Shown: positions 40,533 through 50,412 of the stretch, piece by piece
Layout: every line of letters begins with the position of its first letter
Position numbering within the stretch: the first letter of the stretch is position 1
NCBI RefSeq assembly: GCF_002943525.1
Contig: NZ_CP025394.1
Location: 3,906,001-3,970,000, forward strand
From: Kitasatospora sp. MMS16-BH015
Lineage (GTDB): Bacteria > Actinomycetota > Actinomycetes > Streptomycetales > Streptomycetaceae
DNA length: 64,000 nt
Reading direction: 5' to 3'
Made by a program: the position numbers and the translations under genes
Notes under the pieces: generated by a model
What the model saw: only the letters and a program-made list of their open reading frames with translations
Told to the model about the DNA's origin: nothing
Databases searched by the model: none

Positions 40533-41654
40533 ATGAGGGCCGGCCTCCTCGCGCTCGGCCTCGGCACCTTCGCGGTGGGCACCGACAGCTTCGTCCTGGT
40601 CGGGATGCTGCCGCAGGTGGCCGGGTCACTGCACGTCAGCGTTCCGGCCGGCGGGCAGGTGATCATCGCGTACGCGCTGGCGCACGCCCTGCTCTCGCCG
40701 GCCGTGGTGGCCGCCCTGCGGTGGCCGAGTCGGCCCGTGCTGCTCACCGGGCTGGGGCTGCTGGTGCTGGGCAACCTGCTCACCGGGCTGGCGCCCGGGT
40801 TCGGGGCGGTGGTCGCCTGCCGGATCCTGGCCGCGCTGGGCGGGGCGCTCTTCCTGCCGATCTGCACCGTCACCGCGGTGTCCACCGCCCCGCCGCCGCT
40901 GCGCGGGCGGGCGCTCACCGTGGTGCGGGGCGGCTCCGCGGCCGCCGCCGCGCTCGGCATCCCGCTGGGCGTCGTCCTCGCCAGACTGGCCGACTGGCGC
41001 CTGGCGATGTACTTCGTGGCGGGCGTCGGCCTGCTCGCCACCCTGGCCATCGCCCGTTACACCCCGGGCATCCCGGCCACCGCGCCGATCCATCCGGCCC
41101 GAGGCCTCGCCCCGCTCGCCGACCCCCGGATCGGGCGCTCGCTGCTGATGACCACCCTGCTCTTCTGCGGCCTCTTCACCCCCTACAGCTACGCCAGCGG
41201 GCTCTTCCACCGCGGCGCTCCGCTCGCCCTGGTGCTCGCCTGCTGGGGCGCGGGCGCGCTGGCCGGCCTGCTCACCTCGGCCCGCCTGACCGACGTCCTG
41301 GGCAGCCGCCGCCTGATCCACCTGGCCGCCCTGCTCTCCCTGACCGCCCTGGCCCTCACCCCCTGGTCCGCCGACCGCCTCCCCCTGGCCCTGGCCACCG
41401 CCCTGGCCTGGGGCTTCGCCGCCACCGTCCCGCTGATCCCGATCCAGCACCGCCTGATCGCCTACAACCCCGCCGCCGCCCCCTTCTCCATCCTGCTCAC
41501 CTCCACCGCCACCTACCTCGGCCTGGCCCTCTCCGCCACCACCGGAGCCCTCCTCCTCACCTTCGCCTCCACCCACTACCTCGGCCCCACCGCCGCCGCC
41601 CTGATCCTCCTCGCCCTCGCCCTCGACCACCCCCTCCGTGCCAGTCCGGCCTGA
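40533..41654 (+). CDS. MFS transporter (AraJ/PbuE-type exporter)
   Basis: 373 residues, about 12 helices. The start ATG 40533 is chosen from the typical MFS beginning LLALGLGTFAVGTDSFVLVGMLPQVA; the SD is weak. The TM2-3 loop lacks the full motif A. TM4-5 reads LTVVRGGSAAAAALGIPLGV, the antiporter motif C-like region of sugar-efflux/arabinose-type exporters (in AraJ/YdhP-like proteins, GxxxGxPxG). The second half is short and very Leu/Ala-rich. It is probably a proton-linked exporter of a small molecule. It sits divergent to a LuxR-type regulator. Confidence 0.85.
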   Translation: MRAGLLALGLGTFAVGTDSFVLVGMLPQVAGSLHVSVPAGGQVIIAYALAHALLSPAVVAALRWPSRPVLLTGLGLLVLGNLLTGLAPGFGAVVACRILAALGGALFLPICTVTAVSTAPPPLRGRALTVVRGGSAAAAALGIPLGVVLARLADWRLAMYFVAGVGLLATLAIARYTPGIPATAPIHPARGLAPLADPRIGRSLLMTTLLFCGLFTPYSYASGLFHRGAPLALVLACWGAGALAGLLTSARLTDVLGSRRLIHLAALLSLTALALTPWSADRLPLALATALAWGFAATVPLIPIQHRLIAYNPAAAPFSILLTSTATYLGLALSATTGALLLTFASTHYLGPTAAALILLALALDHPLRASPA

Positions 41655-42011
41655 TCAAATCCGCCGACAACCGTCCGGCGGAATCGACGGGAGAGAGCTG
41701 CTCATACCCACGGGAGAGGCTCACCAGGTTTTCGGTGACCACAGCGACCAGAAAACACCCGATGGGAGAGCAGCTCGTCGCCGAATACCTTTCGAGAATG
41801 GCCGCTCCGCGAGATGGAGCGGCCATTTCCGTATGCTCCCGCACCGCTGCTCAGCCCTTCATGTCACCGTACGGACCGAGGAAGCACTCGCACCTGCGCA
41901 CCGATCAGATCCAGCCAGCTTCCACTATCGACGATGGCGACAACCGACGTGCTCTGACAGCTGCCTGGTGGAGCATCAGATCCCGCCCCTACTCCAAAGG
42001 AGAACGTACAC
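41655..42011 (+). promoter_or_regulatory. Upstream region of the NLR-like gene, with a terminator
   Basis: 357 bases with no supported gene; small frames on both strands lack SDs. It contains the MFS terminator (41797-41830) and then about 180 bases of lower GC that must carry the promoter for the STAND gene. AAAGGAG at 41996-42002 is its SD. No clear -10/-35 pair or operator is seen. Confidence 0.5.
41797..41830 (+). terminator. Terminator hairpin after the MFS gene
   Basis: AATGGCCGCTCC and GGAGCGGCCATT form a perfect 12-bp stem with loop GCGAGAT, followed by TTCC on the + strand. It separates the MFS transcript from the STAND gene. Confidence 0.75.
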
Positions 42012-45000
42012 ATGTCCGAACGTGGAGGCCAAGCTGCCGCCAACGGGTTCCAGTACCAATACCTGGTGACTCTCGAAGCCCTGCTTGAGTCCGCCGAGAA
42101 TGCCCCCACTGACGTCGTCGCAGCCGTGATCGAGCCAACCCACCTGACTGCGAGGGTTCGCTGGAGCGCCACCGCGGGATCGGCAGAAGATCCTGACGCT
42201 GTCGACTTCCTCCTGGTGGACGCGGATCACCAACCGGTCGTCGCAGCCCAGGTCAAGTCCGGCGGCCCGGGCACATTGATTCATGCACCCACCGCATTCG
42301 CCGCGCTGCTGCGCATGGTTCGGTCCCACCCGAGCGCCCGATCCTACGAGCTCATCACCAACAGGAAGCTGCACCGCAAAACCGCAGACCTGCATCAGCT
42401 CCTCACCAGTGGGAAGGACCTCGAGTACATCAGGGGTGAACTGAAGGAAATCCTGAGTCTCAGCTCGCAGAAGACGGAGCCGGACAACCTGAGCGACATC
42501 GAACTGCTCGGCCTCAGCCGTTCGAGCATCCGTACCGACATCCGCGACCGCCACGAGCTGCGTGACCAATTACGTGAACGGATTCGGCGTTACCGACTGA
42601 ATCACCGGGAAGGGCTGGGTCCCAGTACGGCCGGGCGGATGTCCAACCACTTGGTGTCCGAGATCCTGCAACGCGCCTCCGGCGGGTCGGACGGCGTGTT
42701 CACCCTCGACGACTTCCGCGCGGAGCTCCTGACCAGCAGTCCGTACCTGGCACACGACCTCGGAGCCTTCGACTGGGGCATCATGGTCGGCCCGGTGCCT
42801 GCCGCCCCCGCTCTCCCCCGACTCGATCTCATCGCTCGCATCCGCGGCTCCCTCCACGCCGTCGCCGACGGCCGGTCCGTGGCAAGCTGCGTCCTTCTCG
42901 GACTCTCCGGCATGGGGAAGACCAGCCTCGCGGCCTCCTATGCCCATGACCTGGCCGATTCCTACGACCAGATCTTCTGGGTCAACGCCGAAAGCGACGC
43001 GACATTGCTGGTCTCGTTCAGGTCGGTGCACGACTGGCTGCTTCCGCGGCACGCCGATTCCAGCAGTGACGAGTCCCAGCTCCGCGACCGGGTCCGCGCC
43101 CTCCTGAGTTCCTCGGCCGAGCGCTGGTTGATGATCATCGACAACGCTGCCGACCAACGCCGCCTCCAGTCCTGGCTGCCCACCAGCGGCCGTGGCCACG
43201 TGATCATCACCTCGACCAACCAGTCCGGTTGGGCCACTCACCCGCACCGAATCGACGTGCAGCGGCTCACTCCGGAAGAGTCCTCCGCCCTGGTCCACCG
43301 CCGCCTCGGAGCCGCCTCGTCCCCGACCGACTCCGACCGGTGTGCGGCCTCCGACCTCTCCTCGACCATGGAGCACTGGCCACTCGCCTTGGAGCTGGCC
43401 TGCGGCTACCTGGCCGGCTGCGAACGCGGGCTCGACGAGGTCCCCAGGTATCTGAAGAAGATCCGGGATCTCGCGCTCGACCATCGAGCCTCCATCCCGG
43501 CCGGTTACCCTGAGACGCTCGTCGGAGCGATCCGGCTGGCTCTGACCCGGGTCGCTGGTCCCCACAACCGTCAACTGCCGGACGTGCCGTCCGTCGCGCT
43601 GGCCTCGATCGGCGTGGCGGCCTACTTCGCCTCCCGGCAGATCCCGGTCCAGCTGATGCTCGCTGCGGTGACCGTCCCCCGGGAAGTCGTGCTGGAGTAC
43701 GACGTCACCCTACCGGTGGTGCTGCAGGACGATCCCGACAACACCTACAGCGCTGACGAGGTGCACCGCGCGCTCCGCTCCGAGTCCCTGGTCCAACGGG
43801 ACGAGCCACTGTGCACCCATCCACCGCAAGAGTGGTCGGCAGCCCATCAGGAAGAGATCGACGACACCATCAGCGTCAACGAGATCGTCCAGCAGGTGGT
43901 GCGCGGTCTGCAGGAGCGGTCGGGAGACATGGGTCCAAGGCTGAGCCAGGCTGCTCTGCACGCCCAAATCTGGCTGACCGCCTTCATCGAGCACGCGGAC
44001 GAGACTCACCTGCTCGCCGTACTTCCCCATGTCCAGAGCCTGGCGGAACACGCCGGACGCCTGAACCTCTCTTCAGACGACATTGCTCTCCTCTGGGGCA
44101 ATCTGGGAGGCGTCTACTACGCCAGGGGCGAGTACGAAGCAGCCAGGAACGCGTTCGAGGCAGAGCTCGCCTACATCTTGCAACGGAACGCCCCTGCACC
44201 GGTGCTCGAACTCAAGATCAGGGGATCGTTGGCTGAGCTCGCCCGCTTGGAGAAGCGCTCGGTCGAGGACTTGGTGACGCACCTGAACCGGGTACGTGTC
44301 CTCGCCGAACAGCTCAGGCACTCGCGACCCAGGGAAGTCGCCGATGTGGTCGCCAACGCCCTCACCACCCTGCGCGAAGCCACCCACCGCCACAGTCAAG
44401 GCAGCGAAGTGTCCCGCCTCATCACCGAGTTCACCGAACTCCAAGCCACGACACCGACGACTCCGGGAGCACGCGCCTTGACCGAACTGCACCGGATCAA
44501 CGAGGTACTGAGCCAAGTCGGTTCCCCCGACGGGCACGCGGAAGAGCAGTGTCGCGCGCTGCTCGCCGACGCAGGACTGCCCCTCCTTCAACGAGTCCAG
44601 GTCGCCGGTCTCCTTGCCGAGAGCCTTGCTTTCCAAGAGCGCTGGACCGAGGTCTTCAGTGCGCTCGAACAGCTGGAGGACTACACCCGCAAGTCACCGC
44701 TTGGCCGGCAGAGCATCGCCATGACTCTCCACAACATCGGGCTGGCCGCCGGCCTGCGCTCGGCGCACGACCTCGGCGACTGCCACGAGATCGTCACCAC
44801 CGTCCTCAGGATCAGCTCCCTGTTGGACGAGAAGCACCTCAGTCTCGATCCAGCCATGCCGCTGAAGTTGAAGATCCTGCGGCTGCTGGACGCCACGAAG
44901 GCCGGCGACACCGCTCGGATCGACGAGCTGAACCGAGAACTCCAGCACGCGGAAACCACCGGCCGGTTGTCTGCCGACCACGAAGCAGGGTGGCGCCATC

Positions 45001-45026
45001 TCCTCACGGCCGTGGCCCGGCGCTGA
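42012..45026 (+). CDS. NLR-like STAND protein: PD-(D/E)xK nuclease-like domain, NB-ARC ATPase, TPR-like repeats (candidate anti-phage)
   Basis: 1,004 residues from ATG 42012 with an excellent SD (AAAGGAG, 9 nt). Residues 1-220 start GGQAAANGFQYQYLVTLEAL and carry a PD-(D/E)xK-like set: Glu41, Asp65 (AVDFLLVD) and Gln80-Val-Lys82 (AAQVKSGG). This is the layout of the Cap4/DUF4297 nuclease effector. The NB-ARC NTPase (about 265-560) has the P-loop LLGLSGMGKTSLA (near 296), Walker B ERWLMIIDNA (near 372), GRGHVIITSTNQS and HWPLALELACGYL. The C-terminus (about 650-1000) is helical repeats of TPR type (LWGNLGGVYYARGEYEAARNAFEAELAY). The model is oligomerisation on sensing an invader, then DNA cleavage. 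Single gene; GC visibly below that of the flanks; bounded by two terminators. Confidence 0.8.
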   Translation: MSERGGQAAANGFQYQYLVTLEALLESAENAPTDVVAAVIEPTHLTARVRWSATAGSAEDPDAVDFLLVDADHQPVVAAQVKSGGPGTLIHAPTAFAALLRMVRSHPSARSYELITNRKLHRKTADLHQLLTSGKDLEYIRGELKEILSLSSQKTEPDNLSDIELLGLSRSSIRTDIRDRHELRDQLRERIRRYRLNHREGLGPSTAGRMSNHLVSEILQRASGGSDGVFTLDDFRAELLTSSPYLAHDLGAFDWGIMVGPVPAAPALPRLDLIARIRGSLHAVADGRSVASCVLLGLSGMGKTSLAASYAHDLADSYDQIFWVNAESDATLLVSFRSVHDWLLPRHADSSSDESQLRDRVRALLSSSAERWLMIIDNAADQRRLQSWLPTSGRGHVIITSTNQSGWATHPHRIDVQRLTPEESSALVHRRLGAASSPTDSDRCAASDLSSTMEHWPLALELACGYLAGCERGLDEVPRYLKKIRDLALDHRASIPAGYPETLVGAIRLALTRVAGPHNRQLPDVPSVALASIGVAAYFASRQIPVQLMLAAVTVPREVVLEYDVTLPVVLQDDPDNTYSADEVHRALRSESLVQRDEPLCTHPPQEWSAAHQEEIDDTISVNEIVQQVVRGLQERSGDMGPRLSQAALHAQIWLTAFIEHADETHLLAVLPHVQSLAEHAGRLNLSSDDIALLWGNLGGVYYARGEYEAARNAFEAELAYILQRNAPAPVLELKIRGSLAELARLEKRSVEDLVTHLNRVRVLAEQLRHSRPREVADVVANALTTLREATHRHSQGSEVSRLITEFTELQATTPTTPGARALTELHRINEVLSQVGSPDGHAEEQCRALLADAGLPLLQRVQVAGLLAESLAFQERWTEVFSALEQLEDYTRKSPLGRQSIAMTLHNIGLAAGLRSAHDLGDCHEIVTTVLRISSLLDEKHLSLDPAMPLKLKILRLLDATKAGDTARIDELNRELQHAETTGRLSADHEAGWRHLLTAVARR

Positions 45027-45043
45027 CCGCTCGCAGCACGGAG

Positions 45044-45078
45044 AGGGGCCAGGTCGGACGGTGTCCGACCCGGCCCCT
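45044..45078. terminator. Long hairpin after the STAND gene
   Basis: AGGGGCC-A-GGTCGGAC pairs with GTCCGACC-C-GGCCCCT around GGT, about 15 pairs with one mismatch. It lies between convergent genes (STAND and serA) and can serve both. Confidence 0.75.
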
Positions 45079-45147
45079 GCACTGATCCGCTCTCGGGATT
45101 CGCACGCAGTCGGCGCGGTGCTTCGCACCTAGGGTTGTCGGGCGGGC

Positions 45148-46767
45148 TCAGGCGGCCGCCTGGACGCCGCTCTCCGCGCGGACGGCCCAGCTGTGGGTGG
45201 CGTCGATCAGCAGGGCCGCGTCGGCGAGGGTGTCGGGCTGCACGCTGGAATCCAGGGCCAGCGCGGCGAGCGCCGAGCCGCCGGTCTCGTGCCGGGCGAC
45301 CTGCATCGCGGCGATGTTCACCCCGGCCTCGGCGAAGCGCTCGCCGAGCGAGCCGACGGCACCCGGACAGTCGGGGTAGCGGAGGAAGGCGAGGTCGCCG
45401 GTGAGCGGCAGGTCGAGGGTGTGGCCGAGGGCCGCGACCAGCTTCTCCTGACGGCGCAGCCCGGAGAGCGTCGCGGTGAAGGAGACCACCCGGCCGTCGG
45501 CGAAGATGCCCTCCAGGGTGACGGTGCCGTGGTGGTCCGGGGAGGCCGGCGAGGTGACCAGCCGCAGGTCGAGGCCGCGCTCGCGGGCCCGCAGTGGCGC
45601 GTTGACGTAGCTGACGGCGGAGCCGGTGACGATCTCCAGGACGCCCTTCAGCGCGGCGAGTTCGAGCGGCGCGGTGGAATGACCGGCGGGCTGCCCGGCC
45701 ACCTCCAGGGTCAGCTGGGCGGGCGTGTCGCCGGCCGCCGCCGCGAACACCCGGCCGAGCCGCTCGGTCAGCGGCAGCCAGGGCCGCAGGTCCTCCTCGA
45801 CCGCGCCGCCCTGCACGTTGACGGCGTCCGGGACGTGCTCGCCGGCCAGCGCCCGGCGGACGGAGTCGGCCACCGAGACGCCCGCCTTCTCCTGCGCCTC
45901 CGCCGTGCCCGCGCCCAGGTGCGGCGTGGCCACCACCGAGTCGAGGCCGAAGAGCGGGGAGTCGGTGCAGGGCTCGACCTCGAAGACGTCCAGGCCCGCC
46001 GCCGCGACCCGGCCGGTCTTGAGGGCCGCGTACAGCTCGTTCTCGTCGACGATGCCGCCGCGCGCCGCGTTGACGATCCGCACCCCCGGCTTGACCTTGC
46101 GCAGGGCCTCGAAGCCGATCAGGCCGACCGTCTCGGCGGTCTTGGGCAGGTGCACGGTGATGAAGTCGGATTCGGCGAGCAGCTCGTCCAGCGAGACCTT
46201 GCGCACGCCCAGGTCGGCGGCCCGGGCGGGCGTCACGTACGGGTCGTACGCGATCACCTCCATGTCGAAGGCGGCCATCCGGCGGGCCACCAGCGCGCCG
46301 ATCCGGCCGAGGCCGACCACGCCGAGCACCTTGCCGGAGAGCTCGACCCCGGTGAAGCGGCTGCGCTGCCAGGAGCCGCCCTTGAGCGAGGCGTCGGCCT
46401 GCGGGATGTGCCGGGCGACGGAGAGCAGCAGGCCGATGGCGAGCTCGGCGGCGCTGACGATGTTGGAAGTCGGCGCATTGACCACCAGGACCCCGGCCTC
46501 GGTGGCGGCCGGGACGTCCACGTTGTCCAGGCCGACACCGGCCCGGGCGATCACTCTCAACCGTGGCGCGGCGGCGATCGCCTCGCGGTCCATCCTGGTC
46601 GCACTGCGGACCAGCACGGCGTCGGCCTCGGCCAGTGCGGCGAGCAGCGCGGTGCGGTCAGTGCCGTCGCAGTGGCGCACCTCGACGTCCGGGCCGAGGG
46701 CGACCACGGTGGCCGGGGAGAGCTCCTCGGCGAGGAGGACGACGGGGCGGGAAACGGAGTTCTTCAC
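45148..46767 (-). CDS. serA: D-3-phosphoglycerate dehydrogenase
   Basis: 539 residues from GTG 46767 (AAGAGG upstream). The substrate-binding half and NAD+ Rossmann fold are clear: VIARAGVGLDNVDVPAATEAG, GKVLGVVGLGRIGALVARRM (GxGxxG), NAARGGIVDENELYAALKTG with catalytic Arg, GLDVFEVEPCTDSPLF and TPHLGAGTAEAQEKAG with catalytic His. Residues about 320-455 are the ASB domain, and about 465-535 the C-terminal ACT domain (AFLRYPDCPGAVGSLGERFA) for serine feedback. It oxidises 3-phosphoglycerate in the first step of serine synthesis. PHLGAGT replaces the more usual PHLGAST. Placement beside an NRPS cluster suggests either precursor supply or chance neighbourhood. Confidence 0.93.
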   Translation of the reverse strand: MKNSVSRPVVLLAEELSPATVVALGPDVEVRHCDGTDRTALLAALAEADAVLVRSATRMDREAIAAAPRLRVIARAGVGLDNVDVPAATEAGVLVVNAPTSNIVSAAELAIGLLLSVARHIPQADASLKGGSWQRSRFTGVELSGKVLGVVGLGRIGALVARRMAAFDMEVIAYDPYVTPARAADLGVRKVSLDELLAESDFITVHLPKTAETVGLIGFEALRKVKPGVRIVNAARGGIVDENELYAALKTGRVAAAGLDVFEVEPCTDSPLFGLDSVVATPHLGAGTAEAQEKAGVSVADSVRRALAGEHVPDAVNVQGGAVEEDLRPWLPLTERLGRVFAAAAGDTPAQLTLEVAGQPAGHSTAPLELAALKGVLEIVTGSAVSYVNAPLRARERGLDLRLVTSPASPDHHGTVTLEGIFADGRVVSFTATLSGLRRQEKLVAALGHTLDLPLTGDLAFLRYPDCPGAVGSLGERFAEAGVNIAAMQVARHETGGSALAALALDSSVQPDTLADAALLIDATHSWAVRAESGVQAAA

Positions 46768-46801
46768 GGGGAACCTCTTCCAAGTGGGGCGTTGACCAAA
46801 T

Positions 46802-46877
46802 AGGGGCGCGGGGAACTGCGCGAGCTCGGAAGGCAACGACCTGTGCCCTACCGTTTCGCGCAGTTCCCCGCGCCCCT
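46802..46877. repeat. Intergenic palindromic repeat, perfect 22-bp arms
   Basis: The left arm (46802-46823, core GGGGCGCGGGGAACTGCGCG) and the right arm (46856-46877) are exact reverse complements over 22 bases, separated by 32 bases. The element lies between the permease stop (46918) and serA. Its arms match the repeat at 17907-17977. As RNA it would form a very stable hairpin at the 3' end of the ABC transcript. Confidence 0.85.
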
Positions 46878-46917
46878 GGGTGCTGCAACTGACTGCGTGC
46901 TGTTGGCGCCCGAGGCG

Positions 46918-49370
46918 CTACTCCCGCATGCCGAGCACCTCGATCGGCCGGCGCTGGGTGACCCGCCAGGCGGAGACCACGGCGGCGGCGACGGCGACCG
47001 CCGTGCACAGCGCACCGACCTGCCAGATCGGCGTCCACGGGACGGTCAGCGGGACGCCGTGGACCAGTTGGACGAGCGAGAGCCGCTGGGTCGCGACCAC
47101 GGCGGCGCCGGCGACGGCGGCCAGGATGGAGCCGATCACCACCGCGAGCAGCGATTCGGCGCCGACCACCCGGAGCACCTGGGACTTGGTGGCACCGGCC
47201 AGGTTGAGGGCCGCGAGTTCGCGGCGGCGGCCGGCCGCGGCCATGATCAGGGTGTTGGCCACCGAGATCAGCGAGTAGCCGACCGAGATGCCGAGGATGA
47301 CGGTGGCGGCGGTCTGGGTCTGCGCCTTCTGCTTGGCCTTCATGGCCTCGAAGTACACCGCGACCGGCGCCGCCTTGACCGGCTGGCCCTTGAGGGCCGC
47401 GGCCAACTGTCCAGCGGCGGCAGCGGAATCGGTGCCGGAGGCGAACCGCACCCAGGCGCGGTCCGGGCCGCTGCCGGTGGAGGTGTGGGCCGAGGAGAGG
47501 AAGGTCGCGTCGGTGCCCAGACCGGTCTGGACGATCGCGGCGATCTTCAGCTCGGTCCTGGAGCCGTCCGGCAGCCAGGTGACCAGGCGCTGGCCGAGCG
47601 TCAGGTCGTCGCCCTTGGCGGTCTTCTGGTCGACGACGATGAAGCCGTCGTCCAGGTGCTCGAGCGAGCCCTCGATCACCTTGGGGGTGAGCGCGCTGCC
47701 GAGCGCGGCGGGGGCGACGGCCTGGCCGGTGAGCGAGTCGAGCACCTGGCCGTCGGTGTTGGCGATGTAGATCCGCATCGGCGCCACGGTGGTCACCTCG
47801 GCGCCGGGCACGGCCGCCAGCGCGGCCACGGTCTCCGGGGCGAGCTGCTTGCCGCCCTTGGGGGTGACCACGTAGTCGGCGTGGGTCTGCTGCCTGGCCT
47901 GGTCGACCTTGGTGCGGTCGCCCGCGGTCTGGACGCAGAGCATGGTGGCCACCAGGCCGACCGCGACCACCACCGGGGCCACCGTGGCGGCGGTGCGGCG
48001 GCGGGAGTTGAGGGTGTTCTGCCGGACGATCAGCGGGCCGGCGCCGATCTTGCTCAGCGGCCAGGTGGCCAGCCGGGCGATCGGCCGCAGGATGACCGGG
48101 GCAAGCAGGGCGAAGGCGCCGGTGTAGAGCAGCGGCACCATGCCGTACTTGCGCGGGTTGACGGCCGAGACGGCGGAGGTCGAGGAGATCGACCAGCCGG
48201 TGATCACGGCCGCGACCAGCAGGCCGAGGCCGAGCACCCAGCGCATCGGGGTCATCGACTTGGTGCTGGCGGCCGCGTCGCGCAGCGCCTCGACGGGCCG
48301 GACCCGGGAGGCGCGCAGCGCGACCGAGCCGGCGCCGGCCAGCGCCGCGCCGGTGCCGATCAGGAAGGCGATCAGCAGGGCGATCGGGTTGAGGCCGATC
48401 TCGAACCAGCGCGGGGCGACCCCGTTGTCGATCATCCAGGTGTTGAGCCGCCCGGAGGCGATCGAGCCGAGCACGCAGCCGACCAGGGCGGCGCCCAGGC
48501 CGATCAGCGCGGACTCCGCGACGACCATCTGCCGGACCTGCTTGGGCGTGGCGCCGACCAGGCGGAAGAGCGCGAGCTCCCGGCGGCGCTGGTCGACCAC
48601 GAAGGCGAAGGTGGCGATCACGATGAAGACGGCGACGGAGGCGGCGATCACGGTGGTGGTGCCGGCCATCGCCTGGGCGTTGGTCAGCGCGTCGGCGCCG
48701 CCGGACGGGTCCGGGTCGGCATTGCGGCGGTCGTCGCCGGAGAGCACCAGCGGGCCGTCGCCGACGGCCTTGCGGACGCTGTCCTCGGAGGCGGTGGAGA
48801 CCAGGGCGTTGACCGGCGGGGAGAGCTTGGCGGCCTGGCGGTCGGTGAAGAAGAGCGCGTCCTCGAACCAGACCTGGTCGGTCACGCCGACCACGGTGTA
48901 CTCGCCGCGGCTCCGGTCGGTGGCCACCTTGAGGTGACGGCCGACCAGGTCGGCGGGGGCGCCGCCGACCACGATCTCGTCGGCCGCGGCGGGGGCCCGG
49001 CCGGCGGTGAGGTGGTACGGGGTGAACGCGGCGGCCGACCAGCCGTGGCCGACGGTCGGGGGCACGGCGAGGCCGGTGTCCTGGAGCAGGACGTCGAAGG
49101 AGCGGTCCTCCGTGACCTGGCCGGCCGCCGCCGCGCGGGTCACCAGGTCGGCGGAGAGCTGGGCGGGCAGCTTGGCCGGGTCGCCGCGCGGGTCGGCGGG
49201 GACGACCACGGTCTGGGCCGTGGCGAAGCGCTGCGGTCCGTCGTGCGGGGTGCCGATGGTGGCGGCCAGGGTGAGCGCCATCATGGCGATCATGCCGGTG
49301 CCCAGGGCCAGGGCGATGAAGGCTCCGGCGAAGCTGACCCAGCGGGTGCGCAGGGTGGCCAGGGCGATGT

Positions 49371-49377
<7 letters not shown>
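46918..49377 (-). CDS. FtsX-like ABC transporter permease of the NRPS-side exporter
   Basis: 819 residues from GTG 49377, which overlaps the ATPase stop by seven bases. The architecture is the duplicated MacB/FtsX type: N-terminal helix (VSFAGAFIALALGTGMIAMMALTLA), a long external segment (about 50-260), three helices with RRRELALFRLVGATPKQVRQMV, three more around 400-480, another external domain (about 530-690) and a C-terminal three-helix block with RRRELAALNLAGATKSQVLRVVGAESLLA. It exports an unknown substrate. Its place next to the PPTase/MbtH/NRPS genes makes the peptide product or a precursor a likely cargo, but a paralogous pair exists at 17985-20734 outside any cluster. The long frame to 50109 is run-through over the ATPase gene. 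Confidence 0.9.
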
Positions 49378-50171
<794 letters not shown>

Positions 50172-50274
50172 ATTCTCGCCTATTCGTCGGGGGGCGTCGG
50201 GGGTTTGTCGGTGAGCCGTCAGGTGACGGAGTGCGCGCCTCGGCACACGGCTACCAGAGCTACGGGACCGGTCT

Positions 50275-50320
50275 ATACGAGGCCCATACCCGCTGGCCGG
50301 GCACCGACCGGCCCTCGTAT
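50275..50320. promoter_or_regulatory. Inverted repeat in the divergent ABC/PPTase control region
   Basis: ATACGAGG (50275-50282) and CCTCGTAT (50313-50320) are perfect inverted copies. A nested GGCCGG/CCGGCC pair lies between, so a cruciform or RNA hairpin is possible. The element is about 100 bases from each divergent start and could bind a cluster regulator. The role is inference. Confidence 0.4.
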
Positions 50321-50412
50321 GGACGGTCGATAGCACTCGGATAGCAGCCTCATAGCGGGTCTGCCCAGGCTGGGGCACGTTCCGATCACCCGCACCACAA
50401 CGGAGGGGAGCT

